Positions 37,201 through 50,097 of a stretch of 64,000 bases of DNA are shown in pieces. This stretch comes from Taxillus chinensis (lineage: Eukaryota; Streptophyta; Magnoliopsida; Santalales; Loranthaceae), in contig CM042091.1 of assembly GCA_023512835.1 (NCBI GenBank), forward strand, positions 4,716,348 to 4,780,347, read 5' to 3'. The position numbers and the translations under genes are program-made. Under the pieces are notes generated by a model. That model was given only the letters and a program-made list of their open reading frames with translations, had not been told where the DNA came from and ran no database searches. Every line of letters begins with the position of its first letter. The stretch's first letter is position 1.

Positions 37201-38428
37201 AAAATTTTAAAGAAGTGATATGTATTACATCTGAATTTTAAAACAAACAATTAAAAAATACCTACAAATAAAAACGCTGGTGTTTTCATCGCAGCAGCAG
37301 CAAACTCGCGCTATTTTCTGAGTCTCTGACCGTAAATTGCCGGAATGAGTGGCACGCTACATGGGTTTCATTTACATTTACCATTTTCCAAATGCATATC
37401 CCCGCATCTATTAGAATAATGTTTCTGGCCATCACTTACATTTACTTTCTTTTCTTAAAAATAAAAATAAAACTACAAAGAAAAATGATAGTAAAAAACT
37501 GATATCAAAGCAAAAATTGTATCAGTGACCGTCCAACTTTATGGTAACTAGTATTTGAATTATTAATAATGCATCACTTAACTGTATAAAATGTTCTGTA
37601 CCAGCTGCTATGATTAATGTATGAACGAAAAACTTGACGTTCAATGTATTGGCTTATAATTAAATGTTTACAATGATTTTAGCTATTACTATGATTTGGG
37701 TCTTAGGTTTGAATTGGCTTATAATTAAATGTTTTTAAAAATAATTTCCGCTTGTCAAAATTGGTCATAAAAATAATCTAATCTTTACAAACCAGTTTGG
37801 CTGTGGGTGTGGCCGCATGTCATTATTTATTATTATATGTTAACAACTTTTATGAAAAATAAAAGCACCAGTCTACAAGTGATCGTGTATAAAGCGAACT
37901 AGAATTCCCTATAGTAACTACATGATACGGTATATTGAAATATGTTGTACATTGTTTGATGTTTTTTATGTTAAAAATACGCTATTTTAGTTTATAATCT
38001 AAAACAATTTAAAACTATGTATTTTTTGTGTATTGCATCGTGCAATTACTACATAGGATCAAATTCGTGTCTACATCTCTGTCTGAAGTTGTTATGTCAA
38101 AAAAAAAAAAAAAGGATCCACGACCCTTGAGCTGGATTTACCATTATTATTAAAACATATGATTGGGTTAAAATAGAATCTAATGATTGTAATAAAATAA
38201 GATTTTAATCGATGGCAAATTGACGATACTTCAAAACAGTACAAAGATATACCCTTTGGCAAAACATGTAAAATGTATGAATATATATATATTTACATCC
38301 CACGTTGCATTTAAAGTGCACCACACCATATATAAGAGAGGGTCAAGAGGGAGAGGTTTCGAGGTGTCGATCAGTAGATAAAAGTATAACATAAAATTAG
38401 GTTTTGAAAGTGAAAGAGTCATTTTCTT
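34251..38428. other. Intergenic, AT-rich, no gene recognised
   Basis: Low-complexity AT DNA with a (TA)n tract at 36131-36157 and a (TTA)n tract near 36312-36335. At 36350-36560 is a less AT-rich piece with a 153-codon open frame (36301-36762) of no recognisable family and strong hydrophobic/Ile bias; not called a gene. Confidence 0.5.
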
Positions 38429-39447
38429 GAAATCTAAGAGTGGCAACCCACAATGGGTGTTTGGACATCATATATCTTATCGATACCTACAAATAAAAAA
38501 ATGAGCCTAAATTGAACCACTATGCATAAAGTTATGTCTGTTTGAATTTTTCGTCAGAAATTACAATTGGTGGAACTCAAAAACCCGTAGATCTAGTCGT
38601 GAAAGAGATGATCGATGCCTAATTGAGACTTATTTGATGCTCGAGACCTGCTGGAGCATGCCTCGAGTAGGATGGCTTGAGCAGCGTTCTCGAGCGCATA
38701 TGCTTGAGCTCATGCTCAATGCCTTCTCGAGCAACTTGCTCGAGATGTGCTTGAGCCTAAGGCTCGAGCAAGCCTTGAGAAGCGTGCTTGAGCATATATG
38801 CTCGACGCCTGCTTAAGCGCATATCCTCGAGCAGGTGTCGAGCAAGGTTCAAGCAAGGATTCGAGCGATGATTCGAGAGAACGCCGAATTGTGAAAAAAA
38901 TACTGATGTAGCTTATTCCACATCATCCAAAGACACAAATGATGTTGAAACTCCAGTTGTACCCAGTAGTTCTTAGGAAAAAAATAAGTAGAAAAGATAA
39001 AAAAAATGAAAAGAAAATTGATAGGATTTTAGTTTTCCATAGAATTCTTGATTAGATTAGAAAATATATGGAAACCAAGCTCAAGACCTGCTCGAGCATG
39101 CCTCAAGTAGGGTGGCTTGAGCAGCATGCTCGAGCTCGTACCCAACGTCTGCTCGAGCAACCCGCTTGAGATGTGGTTGAGCCTAAGGCTCGAATAAGCC
39201 TCGAGTAGCGTGCTCGAGCGAGGTTCAAGCAGGGATTCGAGCGATAATTTGGGAGCACTTCGAATCGTGAAAAAAATGATGATGTAACTTATTGCATATC
39301 AACTGGAGACACAAAGATGCTGCAATACCAATTTTACCTAGCATTTTTCGGAAAAAAAATAAATAGAAAAAATAGGAAAAGAAAAATGGTAGAATTTTAG
39401 TTTTCCATAGAATTCTTGATTAGATTAAAAAATATATGAAAAGGGAG
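38429..39447 (+). repeat. CTCGAG-rich repeat: leader plus two tandem units (440 and 368 bp)
   Basis: Unit 1 is about 38639-39078 and unit 2 about 39079-39447. Both run from CTCGAGACCTGC or CTCAAGACCTGC through a stretch full of CTCGAG/TTGAGC words to TTTTAGTTTTCCATAGAATT and GATTAGATTA. Unit 2 lacks about 60-70 bp of the CTCGAG block. The leader (38429-38638) matches the inverted copy near 34.0 kb; a TATATAAGAG word lies upstream near 38330. This suggests a retroelement LTR with an internally duplicated U5-like part; no coding domain is attached. Confidence 0.7.
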
Positions 39448-39916
39448 TGTAAAAAATAATTATTATATATTTATTATTAATTTTATTGTTTTATTTTATT
39501 ACGTGGCCGATTCACAAATGGTTTTTAAGAGTAATACGAAAATTTTCATTGTATCGTGCATCTTTCATAGATTTTTCGGTCAATTTAATACGAAAATATT
39601 TCATATTTCTCAATGCTCTTTTTTATATTTACTCTATAATATCCGTATCATTAAAATTAAATTATTTATACCTTTTTCATACTGCTATCCTTTTCCATAC
39701 GTTTTTCCGTACGAAGCGGAGGGATAAGCAATGGATGGTACCTGGCGTTCTGGCTAAAAGTGTCAAGTTTATTGCGGTCTATCATATACACTTCAATTTC
39801 CGCGGCGCAATCAATGCATATAGGTCAGCAGTGTGGATACGCAGAAACAACCAAAACAAAGAAGACAGTTGACAAGGACCACTGTCTTCGATCACCGCAA
39901 AGCAAAGCCCTTAGAA

Positions 39917-39959
<43 letters not shown>

Positions 39960-42900
39960 AGTCACAAAAAAGTGCAGAATCGTACAAGTTTTTGAACAAG
40001 CAGCATGGGACCACATGACCTTGCTTCGGCCTTGAACACTGCTGTGAATTCGTAATTGTGTTGCAGGTTTGCTAGCGGCTTTGGTCTACTCAAAGAGGCT
40101 TAGAGTTCCCATGAGTCCATGACGATTTCATGGAACACACCCAGCTCGTGATACAGGGGGATTAACCCACCGATCATCTCCATTCGGTGCGGGGTGGGTA
40201 GCAGTGTATAGATTCACTAAAACGAAAGCATGATACGCTCGCTACTTGTGTCGCGACTTGCGACTACTTGGGTAGCAGTGCATTGATTAACAGAGTGTGT
40301 ACCAAGAAGTATTATAAGAAAAAAAAACTATAAAACAAAAGTTGCCGTACCAATCAAAAAGAAGAGGGGGGGACATGACGTACAGATTGGTGGGCAATGA
40401 AACATGATATATGGGCCTACTCATTGGGTGATTTGAAAATTCATTTTTGTTGGTAACTTAGATACACTGTATATACATGTGTGTGTTTGGTATCCTTATA
40501 ACAAAAAGTAGAATTCATCTCGCCCTGTTATTGTTCACTCCTTATTGCAACAGCTAACAATGTACCTGTTGGTACAAGGTGTGTGACAACAGTAGTTTTT
40601 GTTCCTTTTCTTTTACGTGGAGTCGTGGACAGCAAGCGGCTTGGGTCGGCCTGTCGGGATATTCAAACAGGCTGAAACCGGTTGGCCCGGTTTTTTTCAT
40701 TTGGGGCTGAGCTTTTTTATTTTATCGGGAGATTCAGGTGAGAGGCTCATGCAAGTAAAATTAGGTTTTAGCGGATTCGGAATTTATTTATTATCATATT
40801 TCACTTAGGGTGGGAAGAAAAATTTTAAAATTATATCACGTTTCATGTGTAGGCAGAGCAGGATATCCCATCATATAGAAGGGTTGGCGGGAGAGGTTTT
40901 ATTCACCTGCTTCTCGTTACCGACCTCTATTGATCTCTCTTAAGATAAGCGTGTCTTTTAAAAGCTTTGTGAAACAGTTGATGAAGGTGATTCGGATCCT
41001 ATCAAAGGTGGAATCAACCTATTACTGTCTCCCGCCCTCGCTTATGTGGTAGATCAAAATTTAAATTTATATTTCGTTTTATATATATTTATGCAGTGTA
41101 GGATATTCCATTCTTTAATGTGTATGTGAATGATGTTTCATCCAACCGCATCTTATTATCCCCTTTTATTGATTTGCTCATATCAATAATTTTAGCTTAA
41201 ATCAAAATTTTACATTATTTTTAACCAACAAATTATCAAAAATAATCTAATTTTATAATAATAAATACCATTCAAAAATATCAAAAATCATAAATAACAA
41301 TGAAATAATAATATTTAAAATATTATAAATAAAAATATTACAATTAGGCGGGACAACGTATCTGCTACTTATTACTGCTTTTCGTTCCCGCCTGAGCAGG
41401 GTATCAAGTTTAAAAACTGTACCTCACTCTTGCCTAGGCGGGGTAACCCACCCCGCATCGCGGAAGGAGAGCGGATAGCGGGAAGAGTAGCGAGTACGGA
41501 TATCCGTTACTAACCCCTAAGTAAAATGACACATTTTTTTCATGACTTTAATAGTTATTAAAATTAAAATTAGAGTTCTAAATTTTAAAAATAATTTATA
41601 TTTGATAACAAAGATAATGTATGTTTTAAAAAATGTATTCTTTTCAAATCTGATAATGAGTACATGTAGTAAAATAAAGAAAACGAAAGCATTTTAAAAT
41701 AATAATAATAAATTGAATTACACACAAAAAGTAAGTTTTAATGTGAAAATTTAAAAAACTAAAAAATACTTACAACAACATTTGCTTTATTTAAATTATG
41801 ATTTCAATACAATATTATTATTTTTAGAAAACAAGTGTACCAGACACATTTTATCAGCTGAATTCTATGTTTAAAAATTAAAACATGTTATTAAAAATAG
41901 GTAATCAAACATGCCAAAAGGAGTCATTAACATTAAGGGTGTAAAACGAGCTCAAGCCCGCAGGCATGTGAGTTTGGAGCGGGCCTGACCGATCAAAGTT
42001 CGGTCCGTTTAAAATGTAGGCCTAAACGAGCTACCCCATTTAAGCTTGACGGACTACGTGCTGGCCTGTGAGCTTTTGATTTTTCATTTTTTATCTATAA
42101 TACCTTAAAATTTAATGCATATATTATGTTATATAGCTTCAGTTGAATAATTAGATTTTATATATAAATAATTATAAAATAAAATTAAAATAATATTAGT
42201 TTGATTTGATTATATTGATTAATTTTAAAATTTTAAAAATAAAAAAATAAATCAAAAATTATCGGCCAAACTACGGGCCACTGCAGATCCATGCAAGCCG
42301 GGCCGGACTGAACTTTGCCTAGTCCGTTTAAAATGTAAGCCTAAACGGGCCGGCCTATTTAAGCTTGCTTCATCGCGGGCCTAGTCGGCCCGTTTTACAC
42401 CCCTAGGAGGCATTTGGTATTTTTTTTATGATTTGAAAACAAATTATGTTTTGTACGAAAAAAGGTTTTTTAAAATGAGATCCCATAAAATTGAAAGAAA
42501 TGACAAATCCATGTAATAAAATAGGAATAGACAATAAATAAATAAATAAATTGAGGTATACACACAAAAAAAAAGAGTTCTGATTTAATAACTTAAAGTT
42601 TTTTAAGAAAACGATTAGGACATATTTGGTTATTATTTTTTTGTTGGTCTTCCTCACTAACTGTGATAGCTATTTTCAATTTAAAAAAATTAAAACCTAA
42701 AAATAACCTACAATTATTACATTTTAAAAAATGAAAATATAAAATAACTAAAATAAAGGTTTTTGATAACAATTTTTAGTATTCAAAAATAGAATCCAAA
42801 ATTGAAAATATGTTCGTATATGTATTTCATGAATAAAATAAAACTTTATAAATTAATTATTTTTTTAAAATCTTTTTACCATGTTTTCAGTTTTGAATTA

Positions 42901-43328
42901 TAAGTTCATTTTGGTGGGATACTTAATTTAAGTTTTTTTCTTTTTTCTATTTCTTATACTTTATCATCTAAGCCTACTATGTTCATTTATTTATTTTTCT
43001 CAATTTTTATAAGACCTGATTTTAAAAAATACATACTTTTTAAAACACATTTTTATCCTAATGATTGAAATTTATTTTTAAAATCCAAACTCAATTTTTA
43101 ATAAAAATTTAAATTATAAAATCAAAACACATGAACATATACTAAATGGCCCCAAATATGCCTTTATTCAAATTCACAATAATACTTTATTAAAAAAAAC
43201 ATATATACCAAACGCGCTTTAAGAAGTCGTTTTAAAAACCGGCAACCATTACCAACAGTATATCATAAGTTGCTGTTGATTGAAAAGCTGGTAACATCAT
43301 AAGTAGTAATGAATATGGTAGAGTGATC
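39448..43328. other. Intergenic with hAT-like remnants
   Basis: No gene recognised. (TA)n at about 39917-39957. From about 40600 to 41520 are GCGGG/CCCGC-rich words and duplicated blocks (GCAGAGCAGGATATCCCAT near 40853 and GCAGTGTAGGATATTCCAT near 41094), ending with CCCCTAAGTAAA; this looks like a degenerate hAT-like repeat without a clear left end. A clearer one is at 41934-42405. Confidence 0.45.
41934..42405. mobile_element. Non-autonomous hAT-like element, TAGGGGTGTAAAACG ends
   Basis: The left end TAAGGGTGTAAAACG and inverted right end TAGGGGTGTAAAACG match at 14 of 15 positions, and both continue into GGGCC-rich subterminal sequence. GGAGGCAT follows the right end (42406-42413); GGAGTCAT occurs at 41920-41927, six bases before the left end, a 7/8 match that may be a displaced target duplication. 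The interior is AT-rich and non-coding. Confidence 0.7.
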
Positions 43329-43400
43329 AGGACATCGGTCTAGTGGTCAGGACATTGCACTCTGAATCTTGTAACTCGAGTTGAAATCTCGGTGGAACCT
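43329..43400 (+). pseudogene. Degenerate tRNA-Gln(CUG) gene or SINE head
   Basis: The 3' half reads like plant tRNA-Gln: loop CTCTGAA with anticodon CTG at 43362-43364, T-arm CTCGAGTTGAAATCTCGG and end GTGGAACCT. The D region TCTAGTGGTCAGGACATTG is also right. The 5' acceptor strand is AGGACAT instead of GGTTCCA, so the acceptor stem cannot form, and the anticodon stem (TTGCA against TCTTG) is broken. It therefore cannot be a functional tRNA. The 5' end seems to have been replaced by a second copy of the D-arm word TCAGGACAT. Confidence 0.75.
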
Positions 43401-44088
43401 TTATTTATTATTTTTGTTGTTTTCCCATCATCAGAGATAACACACTCCTGGGGCTCATACAAGGGCCCTCTGGAGGCCTTTGAGACCCTTTTCATTCTAG
43501 TCATCCGTCCATTTTTTCAATGTTGTTTTAGTTGATGCCAGAGTTCAGTGTTTTCAGTTTTTATATCACTGATTAACCAGACGCCTGTTCATGTTGTTTT
43601 ATTCAGTGGACCCAGTATTTTATTCAATTTTGACATTGTCAGGATTGCAGATCATGGGAAGCAACTCTTATCTATCAATTTTATGTTTCAATGCAACTTT
43701 TTTTCTTTCTTTGCACTAGCCGGCTAATGCATGCAACATTGATTGGTTGACTTTCGTCCATTAATTACGTTGTCTTATGGAATCTGCATTACTGTCCTCC
43801 CTGCTCGATTCTCTGTGAACTGAGGTGGGCGGTGATTTCTTCTTAATTCTCACTTATTCTCTCTGTTATAAAGGAATGTGTTTCTGTTGCTAAGATGTCT
43901 ATGCTTCTGCCGTTATATTCTTAGGTAAGACTTTGTTAGTTGAACAATGGTCTGCTATTAGGAAGCATGTTCCAGCAGTGCAAGAAGCCACTGTGATAAT
44001 GGAATCAAAAATACAGTGAGTGCGACGTATTGATATAGTAAAAGAAAATAGAGGGTGACATGATTGATAAGTGATATTTTTTAGAAAT

Positions 44089-46700
44089 TGGTATTAGAGC
44101 CAGAGGATAAAAATACCAAAAAAAAATAAAAATGAAACCAGCTGCTCTTGCTCTGGCGAATCAACCAGCGATTCACGGCCGCCGTCTGTACTGGTGTTGT
44201 CTGCTTCGGCGCTTGGCGTTCTAGACTAAGTCTACTCTGATTCGTCGTTGATTGCTGGTAGATTGTGGCAGGCTCAATGACAATGAGGCGCGATTGACTC
44301 AAATTGGTCGATCTGCCATCTGCTTCGCTCGGTTGTGGGGCGTTCTGGTCTGGGCCGTGCCTGACGTGAGTTCTTGAGATTGCTGGTCAGTCGTGAATCC
44401 GTGGGGTGTTTGGCGTCTTGGGTTTTCGAAAATCAACTGATTTGCGCTTTCGTATGCTCGGGCGACAGTTCTGCTGCTCGTTTTTTGTCTGCACCGCTCT
44501 TCGCTTGAGGCTTGGCCTCTTGAATCACGACCACCGTGAGGAAGAACGCAGTGAAGTTCTTGAGTCACGACCATTGGAGGAAGAAGACGATGCTATTCGT
44601 CCAACTCGGTACTCTGAATGGCTGATACTCAATCCATCAAGAAAGGGAGCGACATGGAGGAAGCATCCACAAGAGGTTCGATGAGGCGACCACGCTATCA
44701 AATGCAAAGTTTGAAGTGGAGAAATTTGACGGCACCAACAACTTTGGCATGTGGCAATGTCAATTTCAAGATCTTTAATTCATAGAAGGATCCCATTTGC
44801 TTTGGAGAAGAAACCCGACATGTCTGATGAAGATTGGAACTTCGTGAACTGGCAAGCTTGTGGTGCAATACGACTTTGTTTGGGCAAGGAGCTAAATTTA
44901 ATATTCGGGGAGTGGGGGGGGGGGGTTGTTATGAAGGAGACTTTAGCAACTAGTCTCTGAAAGAAACTGGAGCACAAGTACATGACATAAGTGTAGAGAA
45001 GAAAAAACTGTTCCGTTTTCAGTATAAGAGAAGGAAAAAAAACTGTTCCGTCTCAACTTCAGGAAGTCTGTCTGATCGATGGATCCTTGATTCTTGTTGT
45101 TCTTACCACATGTGCCGAAGTTGCGAATGGTTTTCAAGCTTTGAAGAAATCAATGGTGGAGTTGTCCTGCTAAACAAAAAGGCATCGGATTAGTGCACTT
45201 AAAAATGCATGATGTCTCAGTTAGACGGTTAACAGAAGTAAGGTATGTACATACCGACGTTTGGTGGGCCGTCTCAGAATGCTTCACTGAGAAGCAATCA
45301 TTTGTTTGTTACATTTATTGATGATTTTTTTGAGATATGTTTGGGTGTACTCAATGAAGCACAAATATCAGGTTTTGGATGTCTTTCTGAAATGGAAGAC
45401 AATAATTGAAACCGCAAAAAAATAAAGAGGCTCAGATTTGACAATGGTGGAGAGTGTGAATCCGATCCATTCCAAAAGAAATGTGGAGGGATGGTTAGAC
45501 ATTTTACTGCACCAAGCATGTCACAACAAAATAATGCTGCAGAACGAATGAATCGAACTTTAATAGACAAAGTTTGGTGTTACCTGTTGTCAAGCATTCA
45601 CTTATCCGATTCTTGTTACCTTTGGTGGCACAACTGAATCTAGAGCTATCTCAGCTTGATATTAAAACTGCATCTGTTCATGGTACATTGGATGGCTTTA
45701 TGAAGAGACAATAATATGAACGCAGTCAATTTGATTACTGCATATATCTAAAAAAACATATGACATGTTGATTGCCCAGGAGTAAAGTGAGTTTGAATTC
45801 GAAATCAAATGTCTTGAGGAAGCCAGGAAAATTTTGGACATGGAAATCAGGAGAGATAGAACTAATGGCATAACCTGTTTAGCACAAACTCATTATTTGA
45901 AGAATGTACTTTATAGGTTTGGTATTGATTATAAGGTCAAACTTGTTAGTATTCCGTTGGATCATCATTTTAAATTGATTGTATCTATGTCTCCTACGAC
46001 TGATGCTGAACCAAAAGAGATGAATGACATACCATATGTTAATGTAGTTGGAGCCTTGATGTCTGCCATGATTTGTAGGTGACCAAATATTTCTCATGCT
46101 ATTAGCATAGTAAGTCAATATATGCATAATTCAGGAAAAGGTCATTGGCAAGGTAGAGAATAGATTCTACGATACATTCACCGTGGATATTGACCTTAAG
46201 CGAGAAATTAGACTTTAAATTACATGATCGGCTATGTTAATTCTAACTATACTGGTGATCTTGATAATCGGAGATCATCTATTAGTTTTGTGGAGATCAA
46301 TGCTACCGCCAGCAGTTTTTTTGCCTACAATAGAAACATAATATATACAATCACATAAGCATTCGAGGATGCAGATTGGCTTCATAATCTGGTTATGGAC
46401 TTCGGAATTCATTAGGAAAACATTAAAGTTTTAAGTGACAATCAAAGCCCGGTCTAGCTAAAAATCATGTGCATCACAATCGTACCAAGTACATTGACAT
46501 TTGCTACCACTTTATTTGAAAGATAATAGAAGATGAAAACATTCTACTTTTTAAAATTATGATTGAAGATAATCCTACTAATTTGTTAACAAAGGTGGTA
46601 TCAGAAATGACTTCAATCATTGTCTGGACTCGATTAACGTATGTCGATTGAAGTTGCATTTAGAGGCTACATGTAATGTGGACTATTCGTATAAGGTATG
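44089..46700 (+). mobile_element. Decayed Ty1/copia retrotransposon
   Basis: Primer-binding site TGGTATTAGAGCCAGAG at 44089-44105 fits the initiator-Met tRNA site used by plant copia elements with one change. Gag, integrase, reverse transcriptase and RNase H pieces follow in order on the plus strand. LTRs could not be recognised on either side, so boundaries are approximate. The interval upstream (43.4-44.08 kb) may contain the remains of the 5' LTR. Confidence 0.8.
44618..46690 (+). pseudogene. Broken copia gag-pol
   Basis: Begins ATGGCTGATACTCAATCC. After a frame change come the Gag words FEVEKFDGTNNFGMWQ and KKPDMSDEDWNFVNWQACGA; then a GAG-pre-integrase part (ILDSCCSYHM), integrase pieces (TFIDDFF, RLRFDNGGE, HFTAPSMSQQNNAAERMNRTL), a reverse transcriptase piece (EARKILDMEIRRDR, ITCLAQTHYLKNVLYRFG, PYVNVVGALM) and the RNase H tail (NHCLDSINV in a shifted frame). 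Many stops and frameshifts, plus a large deletion between integrase and reverse transcriptase, make it non-functional. Confidence 0.85.
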
Positions 46701-48264
46701 AAATTTTCAATTTGGTATTAAATTTTATTTTCTGAGAATTATGAGAACTCTCTCAAAATCTAAGTGGATGTATTTCTTCAATATATGACATTATTGTATC
46801 TCCCGTGCAAATTGCCAAACCGTGTAAAATCTGTCATTTTCTTCGTATTTTGTTTGTTTGTTTGTTTATTGTCTTTCATTATGGTATTTCAACATTACAG
46901 TTTGTAGGATAGCCCAAATCCTGACCAGTATTTGTATCTAATATGCTTAACTTAGCACTGACACACTTTTAAGGGACAACAATCCTCACGGACTCCCAAA
47001 AAATCCGCTTGCTATGCGTCACCAATCCATCTCCTTAATTATTTTCAAGTCAGGGCTTTAGATTTTATATAAACAAATTCGCTTTGTAAGGGGATTAGGT
47101 CGATTAAGGAATGGTTGATCATCTGATCTGAGAAAGATGGAATGAGTTTATCCCAGCCAAACAACTATTGCAAGTAAGGTTAGGCTGCATAATGAAACCA
47201 TTGAATCTGCAAACCCTTTGATTTTCTGGCCTACAGGCTTAGGCTAAACCGGCAGCAGCCGTGTTAGTCCTTAATTATTTTCAAGTCACCGGCTGATACC
47301 TCATCTACTTTTTAAAGATCATTGCCAACACATGAATCGAAATCATCTACTTTTCTATGATCATTCAAAACTCGTGAACTGATAAAAACAGACGGGGGGG
47401 TCTCAAAAACTTCTGCATGTTGCACTAGGTTGTTAGAGTATCGATGTATATTAGACATTGAGTGCCACGTAACGTGTTGACATCAAAGCTCAATGCCTTT
47501 CTTGTACTTGGTTGGTTGGTCCCTTGTGGAGTGCTGGATTTGGATCCTCGAGAAAGTCGAGTGGGTAATACTTTACAAAGGGTGAAAGCATTGTCCAACC
47601 AAAAACTGGAATAGGAAGTCAATGCCAATTTCACAGGCACCATGTCGGGCCACACGTTATTTGACGGCCATGATGGTGGGTGCATTGCAAGTCCTGTTGC
47701 ATTGGAAGACCAAGAATCAGTATCATTTTCCGGGTACGTTCACTTTGATTTCGGCCCAGACGAGTCATTTTTTCTGTATTGAACACAGTATCATTTCCCG
47801 CGAGAATGGGACACGTTTTTAAAAATAAGTCAAGAGATATGTAAAAAAACATCAAAACAACGTAAAAATAATGTGAACTCGCAAATAAATCATACCAATC
47901 CAAACTCAACCACGCATCCAATTATCTTAGTACCCAAAAAAAAAAACCTACAACAAAACAAAACAAAGCAAAGGCTCACAGATCCACAAACCCCAATCAA
48001 ACTAACCTCTACAAGGAGATAGAAGCAATGGGGAATTTGGTTAACTTACAAATTTGATATGATCTGGTAAGAACACCTGATAGTATATGTATACTATAGA
48101 CAAAAACACAGTATAGTTTGACTGCCCTACTTCTTCAATAGCTAGTTTATGTTCTACCCTACTTGCCAGTGCCCTTCAGGACTAAACCTTCTGATCCCTT
48201 GACAGATTGTTCTGGAATGGATTCTCCTCCACTATGAATTACACGTACGAATTATTTTCCCATA
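46701..48264. other. Intergenic between the copia remnant and the bHLH gene
   Basis: No gene recognised. It includes two copies of CCTTAATTATTTTCAAGTCA (near 47032 and 47271) and a T/AC-rich part. 48060-48264 is likely the 3' UTR region of the bHLH gene. Open frames at 47425-47921 have no family resemblance. Confidence 0.5.
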
Positions 48265-50097
48265 TCATCCTATCCATGATAATGCCTGCAAGGAATTTGA
48301 CTTCTTGGAAAATGCTGCAATCAACTTCTCCTTTGTGAGTTGCTCAGATCCCTGAGACTTGATCACAAATGTGTGGAACACGGCATCATCCCCCATTAAT
48401 AATCTTGACTCAAGTACGTTGATCTGGGCCTCCTTGAAGGCTTCTATGACTCTTGACACTGGGTGTGCATGCAACGAGGAGCTCACCTTTACAATAACTT
48501 CTCCATGAATGGCCTTAATTTCAATGTCAGAATTCCGGGGAAATTTGGTTTCTTCGATTGATTTTGCTTCAGGTTCAGCCTCTGAGGGAGCCCTAAAATT
48601 TTCCATCTCTGCTTCCAGGCCCTTGAGCTTCTCCTGAAGATCAGTGATGTATGTAATCGCATCTCCAAGCAAAGAGGCCTTGTCCATCTTAGATATGTTG
48701 GGCACCACAGCTCGTAGCGCATAGAACCGCTGGTTCAGTTTCTCCCGCCGTTGCCTCTCTGCCTCAACATGATTAAGAGGCTCTTCTCTTCCATTTGCAG
48801 GCTTTCGGCCACGCTTCCGGGGCCGCCTTTCATCAGACGGACCCATCCGTTCTTCAATGCATGACACCACCTCAGCGTCCGAATGCTCCGATTCCACGCT
48901 CATTGGTCTGGTTGTCACCTTAGTCAAACTCGAGGTAGCCTTAGAAAAATCAATCTGCATTTGCATCTGCTTTTGGGATTGAATTTGGTTCATTTGGAAT
49001 CCTTCCCTTGCCCCATTAACAAATTCAGGTTGGTTCATCTGAGTATCAACAGCAAGCCCCTGTTTCATGGCTGGGTAATGGGTCCAGGTCGAAGCATGAA
49101 CACCATTTCCAGGGGTGAGGAATGGAGGCTTAATCCCATTTGAATACATTTCCAATGACGGCAGCCTCTCTTCTATCCTTCTCAGACCAAGTTTCTCCCT
49201 GAAATGGGATTTCCCAACGTGACCAGAATATAAATCCTTCCCAAAAATCTTTGGAACCCCTTCTAAGCAGCCTGCAAGCCCCCCCATATCAGAGAAGAGC
49301 GCATGCTCAGTGTTTTTCCCACGCACCACCGGTGGGGTCGCCACTGGCTTGACCTTAACTGGTGATGAGCATGCCGAAAATGCCAATCTTATGGTCTGCA
49401 AGAGCTCTACACTCTCTGGAACAGATCTCATCGAACCCAGTTCAACTACACCCACATCTGTTGGGACCAGAACAATGGTTTGAATTCCAGCAGACCTAGC
49501 TAGAAAAGCCCTCACACAATAATCACAAGAGGATTTCAAGGCGTTGGAGAGCCACAGGTGCTTCCCCAATCCAAAATACTTCCCCGGGCCCCCCTCCCCT
49601 CGGGGGAAGGAAAAATACATTGACGAAAGGAAGAACATCTCGGTGTCGGTAACGCGGTCCAATCCAAAGGCATAACCATCCTCGTCCGAACCCCCAAACA
49701 ATGTGTGGATTTTTTGAAGAACCCTCTTCCTCATCTTCTGCTGGGTCGCGTCCTCAATCTGGAGACTTGCGACTCTCATGGCTTCAGATTCTTCTCCTTC
49801 CCCGGCCTCCCGACAGGAGCCATCCCCCCACCCCAGGAAAAAATCTCCAGACTTTGAACGTGAAATTTGCCAGAAAATGGCATAGTTCCAGCTAAAGTTG
49901 AACGCATTAGGATGGTCCACCAGATCAGAGAGCTTGTTGTGCAAAGTCTCGTCACTTTCCACCGTCGTCAAATTATTCTCTGTTACTGAGCTCGACATCA
50001 AGTAATCACAAGCCCGCGTTCCTATGACTGCTGCAACCATGGCCTTATCCGCATCATTCCACTCATCATTCCCTCCCATACCCACCTCAGTTCTCAT
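48265..50097 (-). CDS. BHLH13: bHLH transcription factor, bHLH13/JAM2-like (subgroup IIId), intronless CDS
   Basis: 610 residues. The N-terminal bHLH-MYC_N/JAZ-interacting region (about 15-205) has [42 protein letters not shown] and [28 protein letters not shown] basic helix-loop-helix near 441-490 carries [20 protein letters not shown] and [14 protein letters not shown], with the H-E-R residues that bind E/G-boxes. A C-terminal ACT-like dimerisation region follows. In Arabidopsis, JAM1-3 (bHLH17/13/3) repress jasmonate responses by competing with MYC2. The protein lacks the MYC2-type acidic activation segment after the N-terminal region, as expected for a repressor (inference). ATG 50097 (MRTEVG) was chosen over an upstream in-frame ATG whose translation is hydrophobic and unlike the family. 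A GTAAG donor at 50386 suggests a 5' UTR intron. Confidence 0.95.
   Translation of the reverse strand: MRTEVGMGGNDEWNDADKAMVAAVIGTRACDYLMSSSVTENNLTTVESDETLHNKLSDLVDHPNAFNFSWNYAIFWQISRSKSGDFFLGWGDGSCREAGEGEESEAMRVASLQIEDATQQKMRKRVLQKIHTLFGGSDEDGYAFGLDRVTDTEMFFLSSMYFSFPRGEGGPGKYFGLGKHLWLSNALKSSCDYCVRAFLARSAGIQTIVLVPTDVGVVELGSMRSVPESVELLQTIRLAFSACSSPVKVKPVATPPVVRGKNTEHALFSDMGGLAGCLEGVPKIFGKDLYSGHVGKSHFREKLGLRRIEERLPSLEMYSNGIKPPFLTPGNGVHASTWTHYPAMKQGLAVDTQMNQPEFVNGAREGFQMNQIQSQKQMQMQIDFSKATSSLTKVTTRPMSVESEHSDAEVVSCIEERMGPSDERRPRKRGRKPANGREEPLNHVEAERQRREKLNQRFYALRAVVPNISKMDKASLLGDAITYITDLQEKLKGLEAEMENFRAPSEAEPEAKSIEETKFPRNSDIEIKAIHGEVIVKVSSSLHAHPVSRVIEAFKEAQINVLESRLLMGDDAVFHTFVIKSQGSEQLTKEKLIAAFSKKSNSLQALSWIG

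Noticed and set aside
40600..41520. Complete hAT element with TTAGGGG ends
   Set aside because: The right end is plausible but the left partner TTAGGGTGGG matches poorly and no target duplication fits, so it is only mentioned as a remnant.
43329..43400. Functional tRNA gene
   Set aside because: Acceptor and anticodon stems do not pair; annotated as a pseudogene or SINE head instead.
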